Source of the DNA: Nilaparvata lugens
Taxonomy: Eukaryota; Arthropoda; Insecta; Hemiptera; Delphacidae
Reading direction: 5' to 3'
DNA length: 64,000 nt
Assembly (NCBI RefSeq): GCF_014356525.2
Contig: NC_052507.1
Span: 57,699,362-57,763,361, forward strand
Position numbers and translations under genes: made by a program. The notes under the pieces were generated by a model. It ran no database searches. It saw nothing but the letters and a program-made list of their open reading frames with translations, and was not told the origin of the DNA. The number at the start of each line of letters is the position of its first letter. Position 1 is the stretch's first letter. This document shows, piece by piece, positions 34,376 through 46,361 of this stretch.

Positions 34376-35370
34376 AAATCTCTTGTGTTATTATTTGATT
34401 CAGTGTAGGTGTTTGTTAAGTATAATACACATGCTTTGGCGAGCCCTTAAAATAGTCTCGAAATGACAAGTCCGGTAACCGGAGAATCCACTCCACATCA
34501 AGTGTCGAAGATGTGTGTGATTACATAACCTCAACTTTGGACAACATTAACATTTTATCAAAATTTTTGGAGAGAAATTGTAAAGTCACAGCCTAGTTTT
34601 TCCTCCAATGTCATTATTGTATTATGATTATAGTGTTTTATACAATAAATACATCGCCACGAAACAAAATGGGGGAAGGTCCCTCTTACCTTTCTATCTC
34701 TGGATGTATGACTTGTAATAATCTTACAGTATTGGAGTTGATATGATTGTCATCTTCTCTATCGTGACAGAAAAAGTCAAGCAGCAGTGTTAGATAACAA
34801 TTTTAATTTACAGTAATGTTTTCACGAAAAAGTATGCCTTACCAGTCGATTATTCGCTGTTGCTACAATAACAGCAAATACAAACAGGAATCCTCAACTA
34901 CCACGGATTCCTCCTCGGTATATACTTCTCTCAACGACTACAGAATTGTTACAATCTGAAGAAATAATCGAATTGAATAATCGCCTCTATTAAGGGCGGA
35001 TTTGAGACTGTAGGTCCTCTCTGCCACACAACCTTAAGAGTGTGAGTATGTAACAGATATTCCAAAAATCTGTCTGACATCATTGCTTAACATTGTACTA
35101 AAGTCTTCTGAAGAAGTCTGAAATTATTCTGTTAGAGCAGTTTGTTCTCCCTTTTCAATGACTGAGTTTCCTTTTACATAGAGATTGCAAATTATGTGAA
35201 TATACGATGGGCTATATGACTATTACGACTATTATATACAACTGTGGGCATATACGAAATTAGAATGAACATATGTGCACTTTGTACCTCTGTATCATAA
35301 TTATCATGAAATCCGTCGCATATGAAGTTAATTATACATCTATTCAAAATGATTTATCATTTAAATATCT
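34376..35370. other. Gene-free sequence, possible retroelement 3' end
   Basis: TTTTCCTCCAATGTCATTAT with TGATTATAGTGTTTTATACA then AATAAATAC (34597-34655) recurs at 36851-36910 with slight changes, consistent with two copies of a retroelement 3' end. No ORF. Confidence 0.35.
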
Positions 35371-35375
35371 ATATA

Positions 35376-36784
35376 TATATATATATAAAAGCGAAAAGGC
35401 ACTCACTCACTGACTGACTGACTCACTCACTCACTCACTCGCAGAACTAAAAATCTACCGGACCAAAAAGTTCAAATTTGGTAGGTATGTTCAGTTGGCC
35501 CTTTAGAGGCGCACTAAGAAATCTTTTGGCGATATTTTAACTCTGAGGGTGGTTTTTGAGGGTTCAAAGTTCGTCTTTTAGCATGTATATTCTTCTTATT
35601 CCAATATCTTGAAATACTTATAATTGGAATGTCCATACCATAATTATGTTAATATAGAACTATAATCTAGAGAGAGTACCTCTTCGAAACAGTTGTTCTG
35701 GTGACTAAATTAAAAATTTTGTCAGGTTGGCAATAAGTTGAGTTGACTTTGTAAGGTTGGCACCAAGTTGAAGATTGAAATGCATTTATCCAGGACTTCC
35801 TAAATACCAATTTATCCAGCACTTCCTAAATACCTATTTGGGAGGTCCTGATTTATCGCGGAAAAATTGATTGGGTACTGCTACTTCAATCAGAGATATT
35901 CCTGGGAATAATATATTACTAGCCGTCAGGCTCGCTTCGCTCGCCATATCCGTTTAGCCAGACGTTTAGTCTGGACCCCCGACTGGATCGTCCTAACATG
36001 TGATAAAAATATGACATAATATTTCAAATTTGGTAGGTGTGACCAGTTGGCCCTTTAGAGGCGCAATAAGAACGGATTTGGAAAAATTTCCAAAGATACG
36101 CCCAAAATCTGTGATTTTAGCGTTTTCTCAGCTTTATCGACAACAAATAAACAGAAAATGTTCAAATTTACCACAGTAGCTCAGCTGGGGTGCAATAATG
36201 TTGTGTTAAAAGGAATTTGGAATAACCCCAAAGATACGCCTAAAATCTGCGTTTTCCAGCGTTTTTCTGCGCTTTCTCAGATTTATCGAGAACAAATGAA
36301 CAGAAAATGTTCAAATTTACTACAGAAGCTCAGCTGGGGTGCAATAATGTTGTGTTAGAAGAAATTTGAAATAAAGCCAAAGATACGCCCAAAATCAGCG
36401 TTTTCTCAGCTTTTCTGCGTTTCCTTCACCTTTTTCAATAATTGATGGAAATATATTAAAAAAAAGTAGAAAAATTTTGTTCGCCAAAGATACGCCGATA
36501 TAGTAACTGGTGCTTTTCGAGATCAAATTGACATAATACGTTCAAACTCGGTACAGAGGTTCCGCTGAGGTCTACATGCAGGCGAGCGAGGCGAGCCCGC
36601 TAATCTCATTTTTGGACAATCCTGTCGGGGGTCCAGAATTCGGTACAGAGGTTCCGCTCAGGTCTACACGCAGTCGAGCGAAGCGAGCCCGCTGATCTCA
36701 TTTTTGGACGATCCAGTCGGGGGTCCAGGGGGCAGAGCCCCCTGGCTAGATGGATATGGCGAGCGAAGCGAGCCTGACGGCTAG
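35376..36784 (+). mobile_element. Composite Helentron-like element
   Basis: It starts in an AT microsatellite followed by AAAAGCGAAAAGGCACTCAC and GACTGACT repeats, and ends GCGAGCGAAGCGAGCCTGAC-GGCTAGT, a form widespread among arthropod Helentron-type elements (from general knowledge). The same end occurs inverted at 35922-35953, so two copies in opposite orientation meet here. TTGGCCCTTTAGAGGCGCA occurs at 35494 and 36046. A 149-bp internal tandem repeat (TCAGCTGGGGTGCAATAATG at 36181 and 36330) is also present. No replication-helicase ORF. Confidence 0.65.
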
Positions 36785-36909
36785 TCCATGGATATAAATC
36801 TATGGATATATCATCTTGATTAGAAAAAAAAATATTATTACAGGTTCAGCCTTTTTTTCCCTCCAATGTCAAAATTGTATAATGATTATAGTGTTTTGTA
36901 CAATAAATT

Positions 36910-37890
36910 AATAAAATGAATGAATGATCTATGAAATCTCTCAGAATAATAAATAACTTATATCATTTTAATAATAATATCATTTACATATCCATGGATA
37001 TAAATTTATGGATGTATCATCCTGATTTATAAAATCTCTGAGAGTTTCTCATAATTTATTGTGGAATTTTGAACTCGAAAAATCCCCGATAAACATCTAT
37101 TCAAGTGAGTTACATGAGTCATGGAAAACTTCTGGGCATTCTACAAGCCGTTTTGGATTATTGTTCGACTCGTTTGTGATGTGAGATATCGAGATCACAA
37201 AACCAATGTACTATGTGATAGAAGATGTATATTTATATCTAGTTGCCAAATTTCGAGAAGTGTTTTCAGAGAGTGAAGATATAAAACAATGAAAGTGGCT
37301 CGAATAAATGATATGGAAATGATGAACGATTTGGCAAAGTAAATGTTTTCCGTTCTGAGAAACGCTACTTAGAAAGCACTAGAAGAAGAATGGTAGAAGA
37401 TGAAAAGAGTGAGGTGGAATGATAAAAGAGAAAGATGAAGGAATCTATTTTGTAGTGTAGATATATGGACAGAGAGAAGAATGGGAGACAACTAGAAGAA
37501 ACAAGAATAAAAGAATAAATAGAGAGAATGAGAGCGAAAATAAAGAGAAATGACGGAGAGGAAGAATGGAGATGTTTTTCTAGGTGAAGATAAATGGAAG
37601 AACTTTGTTCTCAGACTTTTATTCGCTTTCAGAGATGGTTTTTCATCGATAACAGTTTTCCGACGAAAAATGGCTTGGAAAATTTCTGGGGTCATTGTCT
37701 TATGTATCAGTAGGCCTTGAACTTATGGTATGACATTGGTCATCACTCTGAATGTTTGAAAGCCGTCTTTCATCACAGACATGAATGAATGTATCTGATT
37801 CAAACACGATGGCGAGGTGATGTCTGGATGACGAGTTCCTGTCCGATAAAAGTTGGATTGATACCATATAGATTTGGTAAGTTAGATTAG
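36910..37890. other. Gene-free sequence
   Basis: No exon or complete repeat recognised. A moderately purine-rich patch spans 37370-37570. Confidence 0.3.
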
Positions 37891-38831
37891 TAAGTAAATA
37901 AAATAAATAAATATTTTATTGCATAAAATGCTGTACATTACAGATATGGCAAACGTCAATTATTATAAAAACAAATAGAATACATGAAAATGATCAATGT
38001 CACAAAGTACAAAACACAAAAGTACAATAAGTTATCAACCTCAGCTATTAATATTGATAAGTACACAATATTATTGAAATGTATCCACTAATTATCCATG
38101 TATTCCTTTATGGAATAGAAGCCACCATTCAATAAATATTTCTTCAATTGGGCTTTAAATACATTTTTATTTGTTTTAAAAGATTCTATTTCATTTGGGA
38201 GCCTATTGTAAAAAATTATTCCTTGATAAAATGGATTTTTCTTTGCTATTGCTAAATTAACATTAGGTAAATTATAGTTATTAGCAGTTCTTGTTCTATG
38301 ACTGTGGATATTGCTATTAGTGGGTGGAAAATTATTATCAACGGTGCTAAGGATAGTCTTGTATATGAAAGTCTTGTATATTTTTTGTAAAGTAAATATT
38401 TTTCTGACATTTCTTTTAGAAGTGTTGCCCCAAACTGTTAATCCATATCTCAGATGACATTCAAATAAAGCAAAATATATGCATTTAAGTATATTGAAAG
38501 TACAATAGCGGGATAGTGTTCTTAAAATAAAAATCACTGAACTTAGTTTAGAACAAGTATGATCCACATGAGATTGCCAGTTAAGACTAGAATCCAGATG
38601 AATACCTAAAAATTTACACACTTTGACGAACTCATCATCCAGCAATAAACCAATACAACATACACTATTTGAAAAGGTCATTCTAACAGTTTTACTAACA
38701 TTAAGATGCAGATTGATGCTGTTGAACCACTGACAAATGTTATTGACTGATAGATAGATTAGATTAGATAAGATGAGACCAAATAATATTATTTGAAATT
38801 CAATAAAACATTTATGAATAAACAATATCAA
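37890..38831 (-). pseudogene. LINE polymerase C-terminal half with 3' tail
   Basis: A 247-codon frame (38831-38088) translates to the late palm/thumb and C-terminal region of a non-LTR polymerase: LHLNVSKTVRM, VCKFLGIHLDSSLNWQSHVD, FALFECHLRYGLTVWGN and FYNRLPNEIESFKTN with KAQLKKYLLNGG at the end. The catalytic FADD region is lost by 5' truncation. Downstream on the minus strand an ATTTATTTATTTTATTTAC tail near 37890-37920 marks the 3' end. It is better preserved than the LINE at 14965-17995, since no frameshift is needed. Confidence 0.8.
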
Positions 38832-38954
38832 ATCAAAACGAAGTAGAAGGAAGAAGAAGAAGAAGAAGAAGAACCGCTGAATAGCCAGGCCGCTTGGTTT
38901 TACATCGACTGAAGACCTTCTTCACAAAAAAGTGCATTGTATAGGTCAAGATGT

Positions 38955-39260
38955 GTGATCCTCAAGTGCAATACTGCCTTCTACACTTCTTCTTCTTCCT
39001 ATTTCTTCTCCTTCTTGTCTGCTCCTCTCTCTTTTCGTCATGTTCTCAATTTTTTACGGGAATCTCTTGTCCTCTTTCTTGTTCATACCCAATCTTTCCT
39101 TCTTCTAAACTCTTAATCTCCCATATCAGGACTCCAATGTTTTTCCTCTTGTTGCACTTGTCATACTTCTTCCTTTTCTCATTCTTCTCTTCCTCTTCCC
39201 GCTTTCCATTCTCCGTGTTCTTCTCCTCCTCTATATGCTTTCCTCGTTCTCATCACTTGG
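38955..39260 (-). repeat. Pyrimidine-rich tract (plus strand)
   Basis: TTCTTCTTCCT-type words predominate on the plus strand. Reading frames over it are low-complexity. Confidence 0.5.
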
Positions 39261-39429
39261 TATCCTGCTTCATAGCTCAGTACAATGTCTCTTAAAATAT
39301 ATTTTTTCAGTGCATTATGGTGCTTCATTATTCCCTCTATCAGTTTCCACCCTTTCTGCTTCCCTCTTTTCCTCATCTCCCTTCATCCAAATTCTTCTCA
39401 AATGAATCACATTGAAATTGGAGAGGCTT

Positions 39430-39680
39430 TCTAGCAGTATTATGAAGAATTTGAAGAGTAAGAAGACGAAGCAGAAAATCAGGAAGAAGAAGAAAAAGAG
39501 AAGTGGACACAAAAAGAAGAAGATGATTGAGAAGAGAACGAAAAAGGGAAAGAGGGGAGAGAGAATGAGTAATATAGAGTAGAAGAAGGAGGAGGATGGG
39601 GAAGAAGACGAAGTAGAAGCAGAAGAGGAAAAAGAAGAGGAGCAGGAGACGGAGGAGGCTGAGTATAAAGAATAAAAGGT
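39430..39680 (+). repeat. Polypurine tract
   Basis: GAAGAAGAAGAAAAAG and GAGGAAAAAGAAGAGG words on the plus strand, opposite in strand sense to the tract about 200 bp earlier. No supported coding. Confidence 0.5.
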
Positions 39681-41059
39681 CATAGGTACAGGATAAAGCA
39701 TTGGCACTCAGTAAGGTATTTATTTTTATGAATGGAGCAGCACCCTCGACTTATTCAATGTGACATCTATCGGCTTCCTCCTCCTCTCCTCTCCACTCCT
39801 GACCGCTTTACTCAGTCACTCTACCTCTTACCCTTTCTTGCTCACTTTCTCATTCTTCCTTTCTCTCACTCCCACCCAACCACCACATCAATCTCCCAGT
39901 CTATTGATTGATTTACTTTCCATCCAGAGTATATTCGACGTATCCTTCAACCGGTGTTTTTCATCCAAGGAAAAGTAATGGAAAAACTAATTCAGCTCGA
40001 CTGGAAAGCATGCAGACGATATTCAAGGTGTTCTCGGAAAATTCAGTGTTTCAGGTGGTGCTCATATAGTTGTCAAGAAGTGAATCATGATATATGGGTG
40101 CCTCAATTTTTCAATTTCAACAATTTTTCTCTTACTCTATGATAGTAGGTAAAAGAAAATTGAAATGTTGAGAAAATTACTGTATGAATGTCAAGAAAAT
40201 CATTTTCGATTTCAAAAGCTCTTACATTATTTTTTTGTAATACTTGCAGGAAACCCGTGTTCCGGAAGGGTCTTTTTCAAAACTTGACGTAATGAAATCT
40301 TGAAGAATTGAAAACAGGCCTATAATCATCCTCGGTAAATTAAGAATCTTGAAGCAAAATTTCAAGTTGATAAGTCAAGTATTTCAGACGATGCGTCATT
40401 CGTGAATTTCCTATCCCGTACGTATATAAGCCACTTCTTTCCTTTATTATTATAGATTATAGATTATTCCGATGAATAATCGGATTACAAAGGAAATTGA
40501 CCTTGGAATTTTCACCATCAGGATTCCATTACTCGTGATAAGTAGTTAGTAGCCTGCTAGATTCAGCTAATGTGCTGGATGATTACTTCCAATTCACTTA
40601 CGACTCACAGAGGCAATTTTAGAAGTTCTATCAATTGTTGGTTGATGTCTACTTTTTAAGATTTTGCTTGACAAAAATGAGTGTTGAATTCGAGGGATAT
40701 GATATACTGTATTAGAAGTGATGATACAGTGTACGATAAATCTCAACAAAAATCCTATCATAACAATGAATTAAATTGAGAACTTCTATTAAAATTGTAC
40801 AAGAGCGTCCGTGATTTCCTTTTGTTCCTTTTGTTGTATTAGTTCAAAAGCCATTCTTATTTTCATTTATACTTGAATGAATACATCCAATCTATCTAAT
40901 CACCAATTACTGATCTATCTATTCTCACATCCCTCTCACATATAAAACTACGAGTGCATCTTAATACTGGAAATAGATGGAAAATGACTTGTCAAGGGGT
41001 CACAATGATATTTTTAAATTATTATCCTCCCAAATTTGCCCTCTCAAGTAAAGGTGCAT

Positions 41060-41365
41060 TTTCGTTTGTGCGTGAATTTCCGCAGTCGACGACGAAAAGC
41101 ATTGTTGACATTCATATTGTCCAAACTTCAAGTGTGCTAGAACGGCTGATCAAAAAACTTTTCATTACTTGTCTTTATTATTCAAGAATTAAGCATTTCT
41201 GATAATATCAACATATTGCCTTTTAAAAGTATAAAAAAGTTTAAGCTCAACCCGCCCCATTAGAACATAATCTTTTAGGTTATGTAGACAAATCAAAATA
41301 GACCCAATCTGAGATTCTCTCCCGTGGTCGTTAACGGCATTTACGCACAAACGAAAACCCAGCAT
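41060..41365. mobile_element. Possible small TIR element
   Basis: TTTTCGTTTGTGCGTGAATT at the left is inverted as GGCATTTACGCACAAACGAAAA at the right, about 300 bp apart, with no clear target duplication. The ORF beginning at 40954 runs across the left arm and is probably incidental. Confidence 0.4.
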
Positions 41366-41463
41366 AAGATGGGAACGTACTAGTAGCTAGTAGTACTAAT
41401 ACTACTCGTAATAGTAGCGAACTGATGTACTTACTCAAATAATCTCACAATAAATAATAGTAA

Positions 41464-41670
41464 GATTCACTTTGGGCTGTCAGTGCTGGTCTGATAGAAA
41501 ATGTTGGTGTTTTTCATGAGAAATACTGACGGTTTATTTATTCATTCATTCATCCATTTATTTATTTATTGTATTAAACACCATAATAATAATTATAATG
41601 AGATTCATTTCAGGCTGTCCTCATGATTGTTGATTCATGAATATTTATGACAGTTAAAAGTGAATCTAAC
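41464..41670. repeat. Two adjacent CTGTCAGC-family foldback repeats
   Basis: Copy one (41464-41537) begins GATTCACTTTGGGCTGTCAG and ends near AATACTGACGGTTTA. Copy two (41600-41670) begins GAGATTCATTTCAGGCTGTC and ends TATGACAGTTAAAAGTGAAT. Both are imperfect hairpins. Confidence 0.55.
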
Positions 41671-41817
41671 TATCTCTACTATGCTAAATTTCTTGAGAGA
41701 AGCGTGGAGTATAGATTACACAAGCAGGCATGTCGTGTTTGTTTGAACACGTACGACAGACAAACTTTGTTTGAACTTGTTGTGAGAGCAGACCTTAATT
41801 AAATCTGTACACATACA

Positions 41818-41831
41818 TCGCGCATGCGCGA
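41818..41831. promoter_or_regulatory. Perfect palindrome TCGCGCATGCGCGA (NRF1-like)
   Basis: The 14-bp palindrome contains GCGCATGCGC, the core of the NRF1/erect-wing binding site. It is isolated in AT-rich DNA with no gene evident nearby, so a promoter role is uncertain. Confidence 0.3.
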
Positions 41832-42756
41832 ACCCGAGTTCAGTGACACACAAACAAGGTGTGCAAACTCGAATCAATTAGAATAATAATTACTGTTCTG
41901 GAAAATATCAATATTCGACTGCTATTGGAATGAGAACTCGGTGAAAGAACGATATTTTTCTTGATGACGTAGTGAGTAGGTGAAACCTATGTAGGAACAA
42001 CGAACGAAGGAGAAGAAAATGGAGAAGAGGTAGAAGATGAAAGTTGTGGGAAGAGGATAACGAGGAGAAAGATTGGAAGAAGAGAAGAAGAGCAAGAAGC
42101 TTAGGAAAAGACGACGATGACGAAGGAGAAATAGAAGAAGAAAAAAAGAAGATGATGATGATAGTGAAGGAGAAGATTCAGCTGAATCATACTTCTATTG
42201 AAATTAATTATTTACGTAAGCATAATACTTTTCAATAAAAAAAAAAAAAACGACGAGGATAATAATACTTGCATGTATATAATATGTAATAATAATAGTA
42301 TGTATTGTGTGTTATTGGCAAAGCTAGTAGAATATTGAGGTCATCTTATAGGATGAACAATATTATTAATGAATCTACATGAATATGATTCGAAAAAAAT
42401 CCATATAACTTTATCAATATATTCAACATACGTATGTCATACGTCATAGCAGTGTATCTGAGGATGTGAAATATTGAAGAATAATGTAATATTATATTTT
42501 ATTCATTCAATTAATTACCGCGCATGGTCTACTTCCATGCAGCTATCTTCTCGAAATTTAATTGGCACCTTTTAGTATTCTCTTACCAGAATTTGGATAA
42601 GATACGTGATTGCTTTCAGGGGAATGAGATTATGTCTCATAATGAGTGACAGTATAAGAGATAGACAGTCTGTTCGAAGCAACTTACTCTTCTGGGAATT
42701 GCATGTGATTATATTCTATTTTTAGATGTATGTTACCCTCGCTTTATCACCGTAAT

Positions 42757-42850
42757 GAAATTCACTGTGAACTGTGACTACTGGTCGATTGGCAAGAATC
42801 GATGTTATTCGAATGAAATGCTAACAATTTGAAATGAATTTCACTAGAAT
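42757..42850. repeat. Short foldback repeat (CTGTCAGC family)
   Basis: Left arm AAATTCACTGTGAACTGTGA; loop word GAATCGATGTTATTCG; right arm AATGCTAACAATTTGAAATG then AATTTCAC. The loop word is shared with the copy at 61833-61917. Confidence 0.6.
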
Positions 42851-43269
42851 TGCATCACCTCCATATGAATGTTAAGATAACTAAGGTTTTCAAAATTGTC
42901 TCACGAAACTTTATGCTTATTCTATAAATGATCCAAGATGTGTCATCATCTCCAGCCTAAACTCAAACTATCAGCAGTATACTACCAGGATACTGCTAGC
43001 TAGAATTAGAATACTGGAGGGCTCTTTCCTATTCAGGGAAATTCTAATCAATATCGACTATTTTGTCAACTCATCGATATGCATTAAGATATAACAAGTT
43101 ATCAGTTGGTAACCATTTAATACTTCTTTGAGATCTCTGTCTCAATATTCAATATAATTTAAATTCAGTGCTCCAAAATTCAGAAATTCAAATTAACTGA
43201 AAAAATTACAAGATTTTGCGCAGTAATAATTCATACCATTTCCATCCATAATATTATTCTTCTATCCTA

Positions 43270-43415
43270 GATAAAATAAAGGGAAGAACTGAGTTATACG
43301 GGATACAGAATACATGTTTCACGCATCATCAGATATCTGAACTACCGAGCTGATTAGCTTAAAATTCGGCATAAAGATTCTGAATCTATCAAAGATGGTT
43401 TTAAATACATTTTCA
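43270..43415 (+). mobile_element. Helentron-like repeat fragment
   Basis: AAAATAAAGGGAAGAACTGA, ACGGGATACAG, GAACTACCGAGCTGATTAGC and TTAAAATTCGGCATAAAG align in order with the repeat block at 13238-14260. Confidence 0.5.
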
Positions 43416-44559
43416 TTCCCATTATTGAATCACTTCTAATTTCAATTATTGTAAGAAATTCATCTAATTTGGGATTCACAGTTCACGTAAGATAAAAGCT
43501 CAATCAAATACGGACTGAACAACTAATCACTTTCATTCAGTGAATTAAGTAAGTAACGAACTTATTGGCTTATCAAATCTCAGTATTTTCACTTGGGTCA
43601 TGGAAATCAGGAACGAAGGTATATTATGTCTCACAAGGAATATAGACGGTATAAATATAGATCTCATTCAGAACAGAAAAGCGAACCAATATTATAGAAC
43701 TTTATGTTACTTAATGAAAAAGAATAGTGGTCCTTGATAGCAGCAGCTGCAGCTCCATGAAGAAGAATGGAAACGAGGAAACATTCAAGAAGAATGTATA
43801 GAAGTGAAACAGAGTGGGATGCTGGAGAATTAATGGGAGGGAGAGAGAGAGTGTGAAAAGAAACCCCTTTCAAGGTTGATTTTAGAAGTAGGTCGACAGT
43901 TGTTGTTGTGAGGGGGCAAACATCAACCCCCAGAATCGAAAGGGTGGGTCAAAAAGGGTAACCCTTTTTGGCGCCACCAAATTTCAAGGTTAAGGTCTGA
44001 TGGCGCCACCTGCTCATCCCGAACGGGATTTTCGGGGAGGCCACAACCCCAAAACATCTGAGAACCATTTGAATTCCGTGAGCAGTCAACAAAAGTGTCC
44101 TCCACCTATTACCTAACAGAGTCTTAATACACTCTGAAAAAGATTATTGTTATATTTAGAATTGAAATCACCACTTTTTCTTCCAAAGGATTTGAGTAAC
44201 TGCTATCCTCCTCCCTAGGATAGAAAACTACCCTATGGTGAGATTCATGTTGTAAAGTCAGTGCAAGTGATAGGGCGGTTTAGTTATCAAGTTTCTAATT
44301 TCCACAACCTTACATAGTAGAAAGCTGAAATTCATTATATCATCCATTACCATGATATTATTTTCGATTATTGATATTGATAATCAATCATAAAATACTA
44401 TAATAATAATATAATACTAAGAGACATAAGAGACCATATGAACATAATATGTGGGCTTGTATCTTCTGCTCATTGGAGCTGCCATATACCGACATCTATA
44501 GCCCATCATTTTGAACTTGAAGTTCACAGCTGAATTGAGACGGATTTTCTATGAAGTTC
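43416..44559. other. Gene-free sequence with a GC-rich patch
   Basis: At 43915-44100 is a GC-rich patch with two inverted TGGCGCCACC/GGTGGCGCCA words and a 19-bp near-palindrome AAAAAGGGTAACCCTTTTT. A 60-codon minus-strand frame covers it, product unrecognised. It may be a retroelement fragment. Confidence 0.3.
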
Positions 44560-45227
44560 AATAGAATAGAATAGATAGAATAGAATAGGAATAGAATAGA
44601 ATAGAATAGACTAGAATAGAATAGAATAGAATAGAATAGAATAGAATAGAATAGAATAGAATAGGAATAGAATAGAATAGAATAGAATAGAATAGAATAG
44701 AATAGAATAGAATAGAATAGAATAGGAATAGAATAGAATAGAATAGAATAGAATAGATAGAATAGAATAGGAATAGAATAGAATAGAATAGAATAGAAGA
44801 GAATAGAATAGAATAGAATAGACTAGAATAGAATAGAAAGAATAGAATAGAATAGAATAGACTAGAATAGAATAGAATAGAATAGAATAGAATAGAATAG
44901 AATAGAATAGAAGAGAATAGAATAGAATAGAATAAGAATAGAATAGAATAGAATAGAATAGAATAGAATAGAATAGAATAGAATAGAGAATAGAATAGAA
45001 AGAATAGAATAGAATAGAATAGAATAGATAGATAGAATAGAATAGAATAGAATAGAATAGAATAGAATAGAATAGAATAGAATAAATAGAATAGAATAGA
45101 ATAGAATAGAATAGAATAGAATAGAATAGAATAGAAAGAATAGAATAGATAGAATAGAATAGAATAGAATGAATAGAATAGAATAGAATAGAATAGATAG
45201 AATAGAATAGAATGGAATGGAATGGAG
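44560..45227. repeat. (GAATA)n pentanucleotide array, about 670 bp
   Basis: Near-uninterrupted GAATA repeats with occasional 4- and 6-base units and A-to-G changes (GAATG at the right edge). It gives long minus-strand frames of FYSIL-type repeats, which are artefacts. Confidence 0.95.
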
Positions 45228-45267
45228 CTTGTACCTCTTGTACCTCTTGTACTTCTGGGGCTTGTAC

Positions 45268-45684
45268 CTCCAATGGGCACATCGGATAGTGAGTTTTGTG
45301 CCAGGTTCAGCTGGTAATTGGCAGCTCACTTCATCACCTTTGGGTGTTGTACAGGAGAAAATAGTTGAATATGAGTCATACTTCAAAGCACATTTCTTCT
45401 GCACTGGTACTTCCTCAGGAATAAGCACACAGGTATGATTACTGGGATATAATTTCCCATCAAAACACACAGCAAAATCGGACGGCTTGATTATTTTTCT
45501 CGAACTATAGCATTTAGCACTAACAACAAACTTCCCGTCTCCTTTGATGCTCTTTCCTGGATTCAATATGTCTACTTCGTTAGTAAAGAATGATAGTTTT
45601 TGTTGTGAGGAATAATGCATGGTTTCTTAGCAGGAGACAACTTATTCTTTGAGTCTCCAATTATCACTCTGGGGCATTCGTCAG
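45268..45684 (-). pseudogene. Sushi/CCP-like exon, one frameshift (possible modular serine protease relative)
   Basis: On the minus strand the acceptor TATCGTTTTGCAG precedes an open frame with ADECPRVIIGDSKNKL and KKPCIIPHNKN. A one-base shift near 45595 is needed to continue into LSFFTNEVDILNPGKSIKG, SAKCYSSRKI, FAVCFDGKLYPSNHTCVLIP and KCALKYDSYSTIFSCTTP, then EVSCQLPAEPGTKLTIRCAH. Regular Cys spacing with the CxLPAEPGTK…C pattern resembles paired complement-control modules of insect extracellular modular proteases (inference from style, not an alignment). A donor TTGGAG|GTACAAG ends it at 45268, 40 bp before the (GAATA)n array. Partner exons were not found. Either a gene with a sequencing indel, or a decayed exon copy. 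Confidence 0.4.
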
Positions 45685-45689
45685 CTGCA

Positions 45690-46361
45690 AAACGATAAAA
45701 TTATTATTATTATTTATAATGGAAGAATGATGGCTGGGAGTTATTGATCACACAGAGGTATCAAAAAAGGGCATTTCGATAATGCATGTGTTACAGGAGC
45801 TACTTTCTTGAATACAGTGGGAGACGAAAACGTAAATGCGGGTAGAGGCTTCTTAAAATCAAATCTTGAGGGATCAAGAAAAAGTTTTTGGAGTCATTAG
45901 AACGACATTTTTTGAGTTTCAATTCAAGGGGGGGGGATTTTTTCATATTTCAGTGAGGGGTGCGTCCTTGGGATTTCCAATGTCTCTTCACCCCTGTATT
46001 TGATATTAAAGTATTTAAAGATATCATTGTCTAATACTTATAAAGAGTGTTTCCAAACTCCCTACTGACACAACCACCATTTTTTTTCACTAACTATTTT
46101 CGTTTTTAAATGATGACAGAGCATACTGAAGTGGAATTGTGCTAAATAATTATCGATAACTTGACGGAGCTACAAAAAAATAAGATAGTTTTCCATTGTG
46201 GGAAAGTCATGAAACAAAGTGGCAGCCGTTTGAAATATTATTTTATCTTCTGTATTTTTAGAAAACCTTTGATTTAACAAAAAATACAAGAATTACTTTC
46301 TCAGTAAATTCGATAACAAATCTCCTTATTTTTCATGATTGAACAAATATTGAGTCAGATT
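45690..46361. other. Gene-free sequence
   Basis: No exon recognised; AT-rich with a G-run (GGGGGGGG) at 45930-45938. Confidence 0.3.

Larger units (their letters stand above)
39700..43260. other. Gene-free stretch with small repeats
   Basis: It contains an inverted Helentron-like fragment (40270-40465), an inverted-repeat pair TTTTCGTTTGTGCGTGAATT (41060) and TTTACGCACAAACGAAAA (41340), three CTGTCAGC foldbacks (41464-41537, 41600-41670, 42757-42850), a GC palindrome at 41818-41831 and a purine-rich patch 42005-42175. No exon recognised. Confidence 0.45.

Noticed and set aside
44558..45282. Long minus-strand frames rich in FYSIL repeats
   Set aside because: Translation of the (GAATA)n microsatellite; no coding signal.
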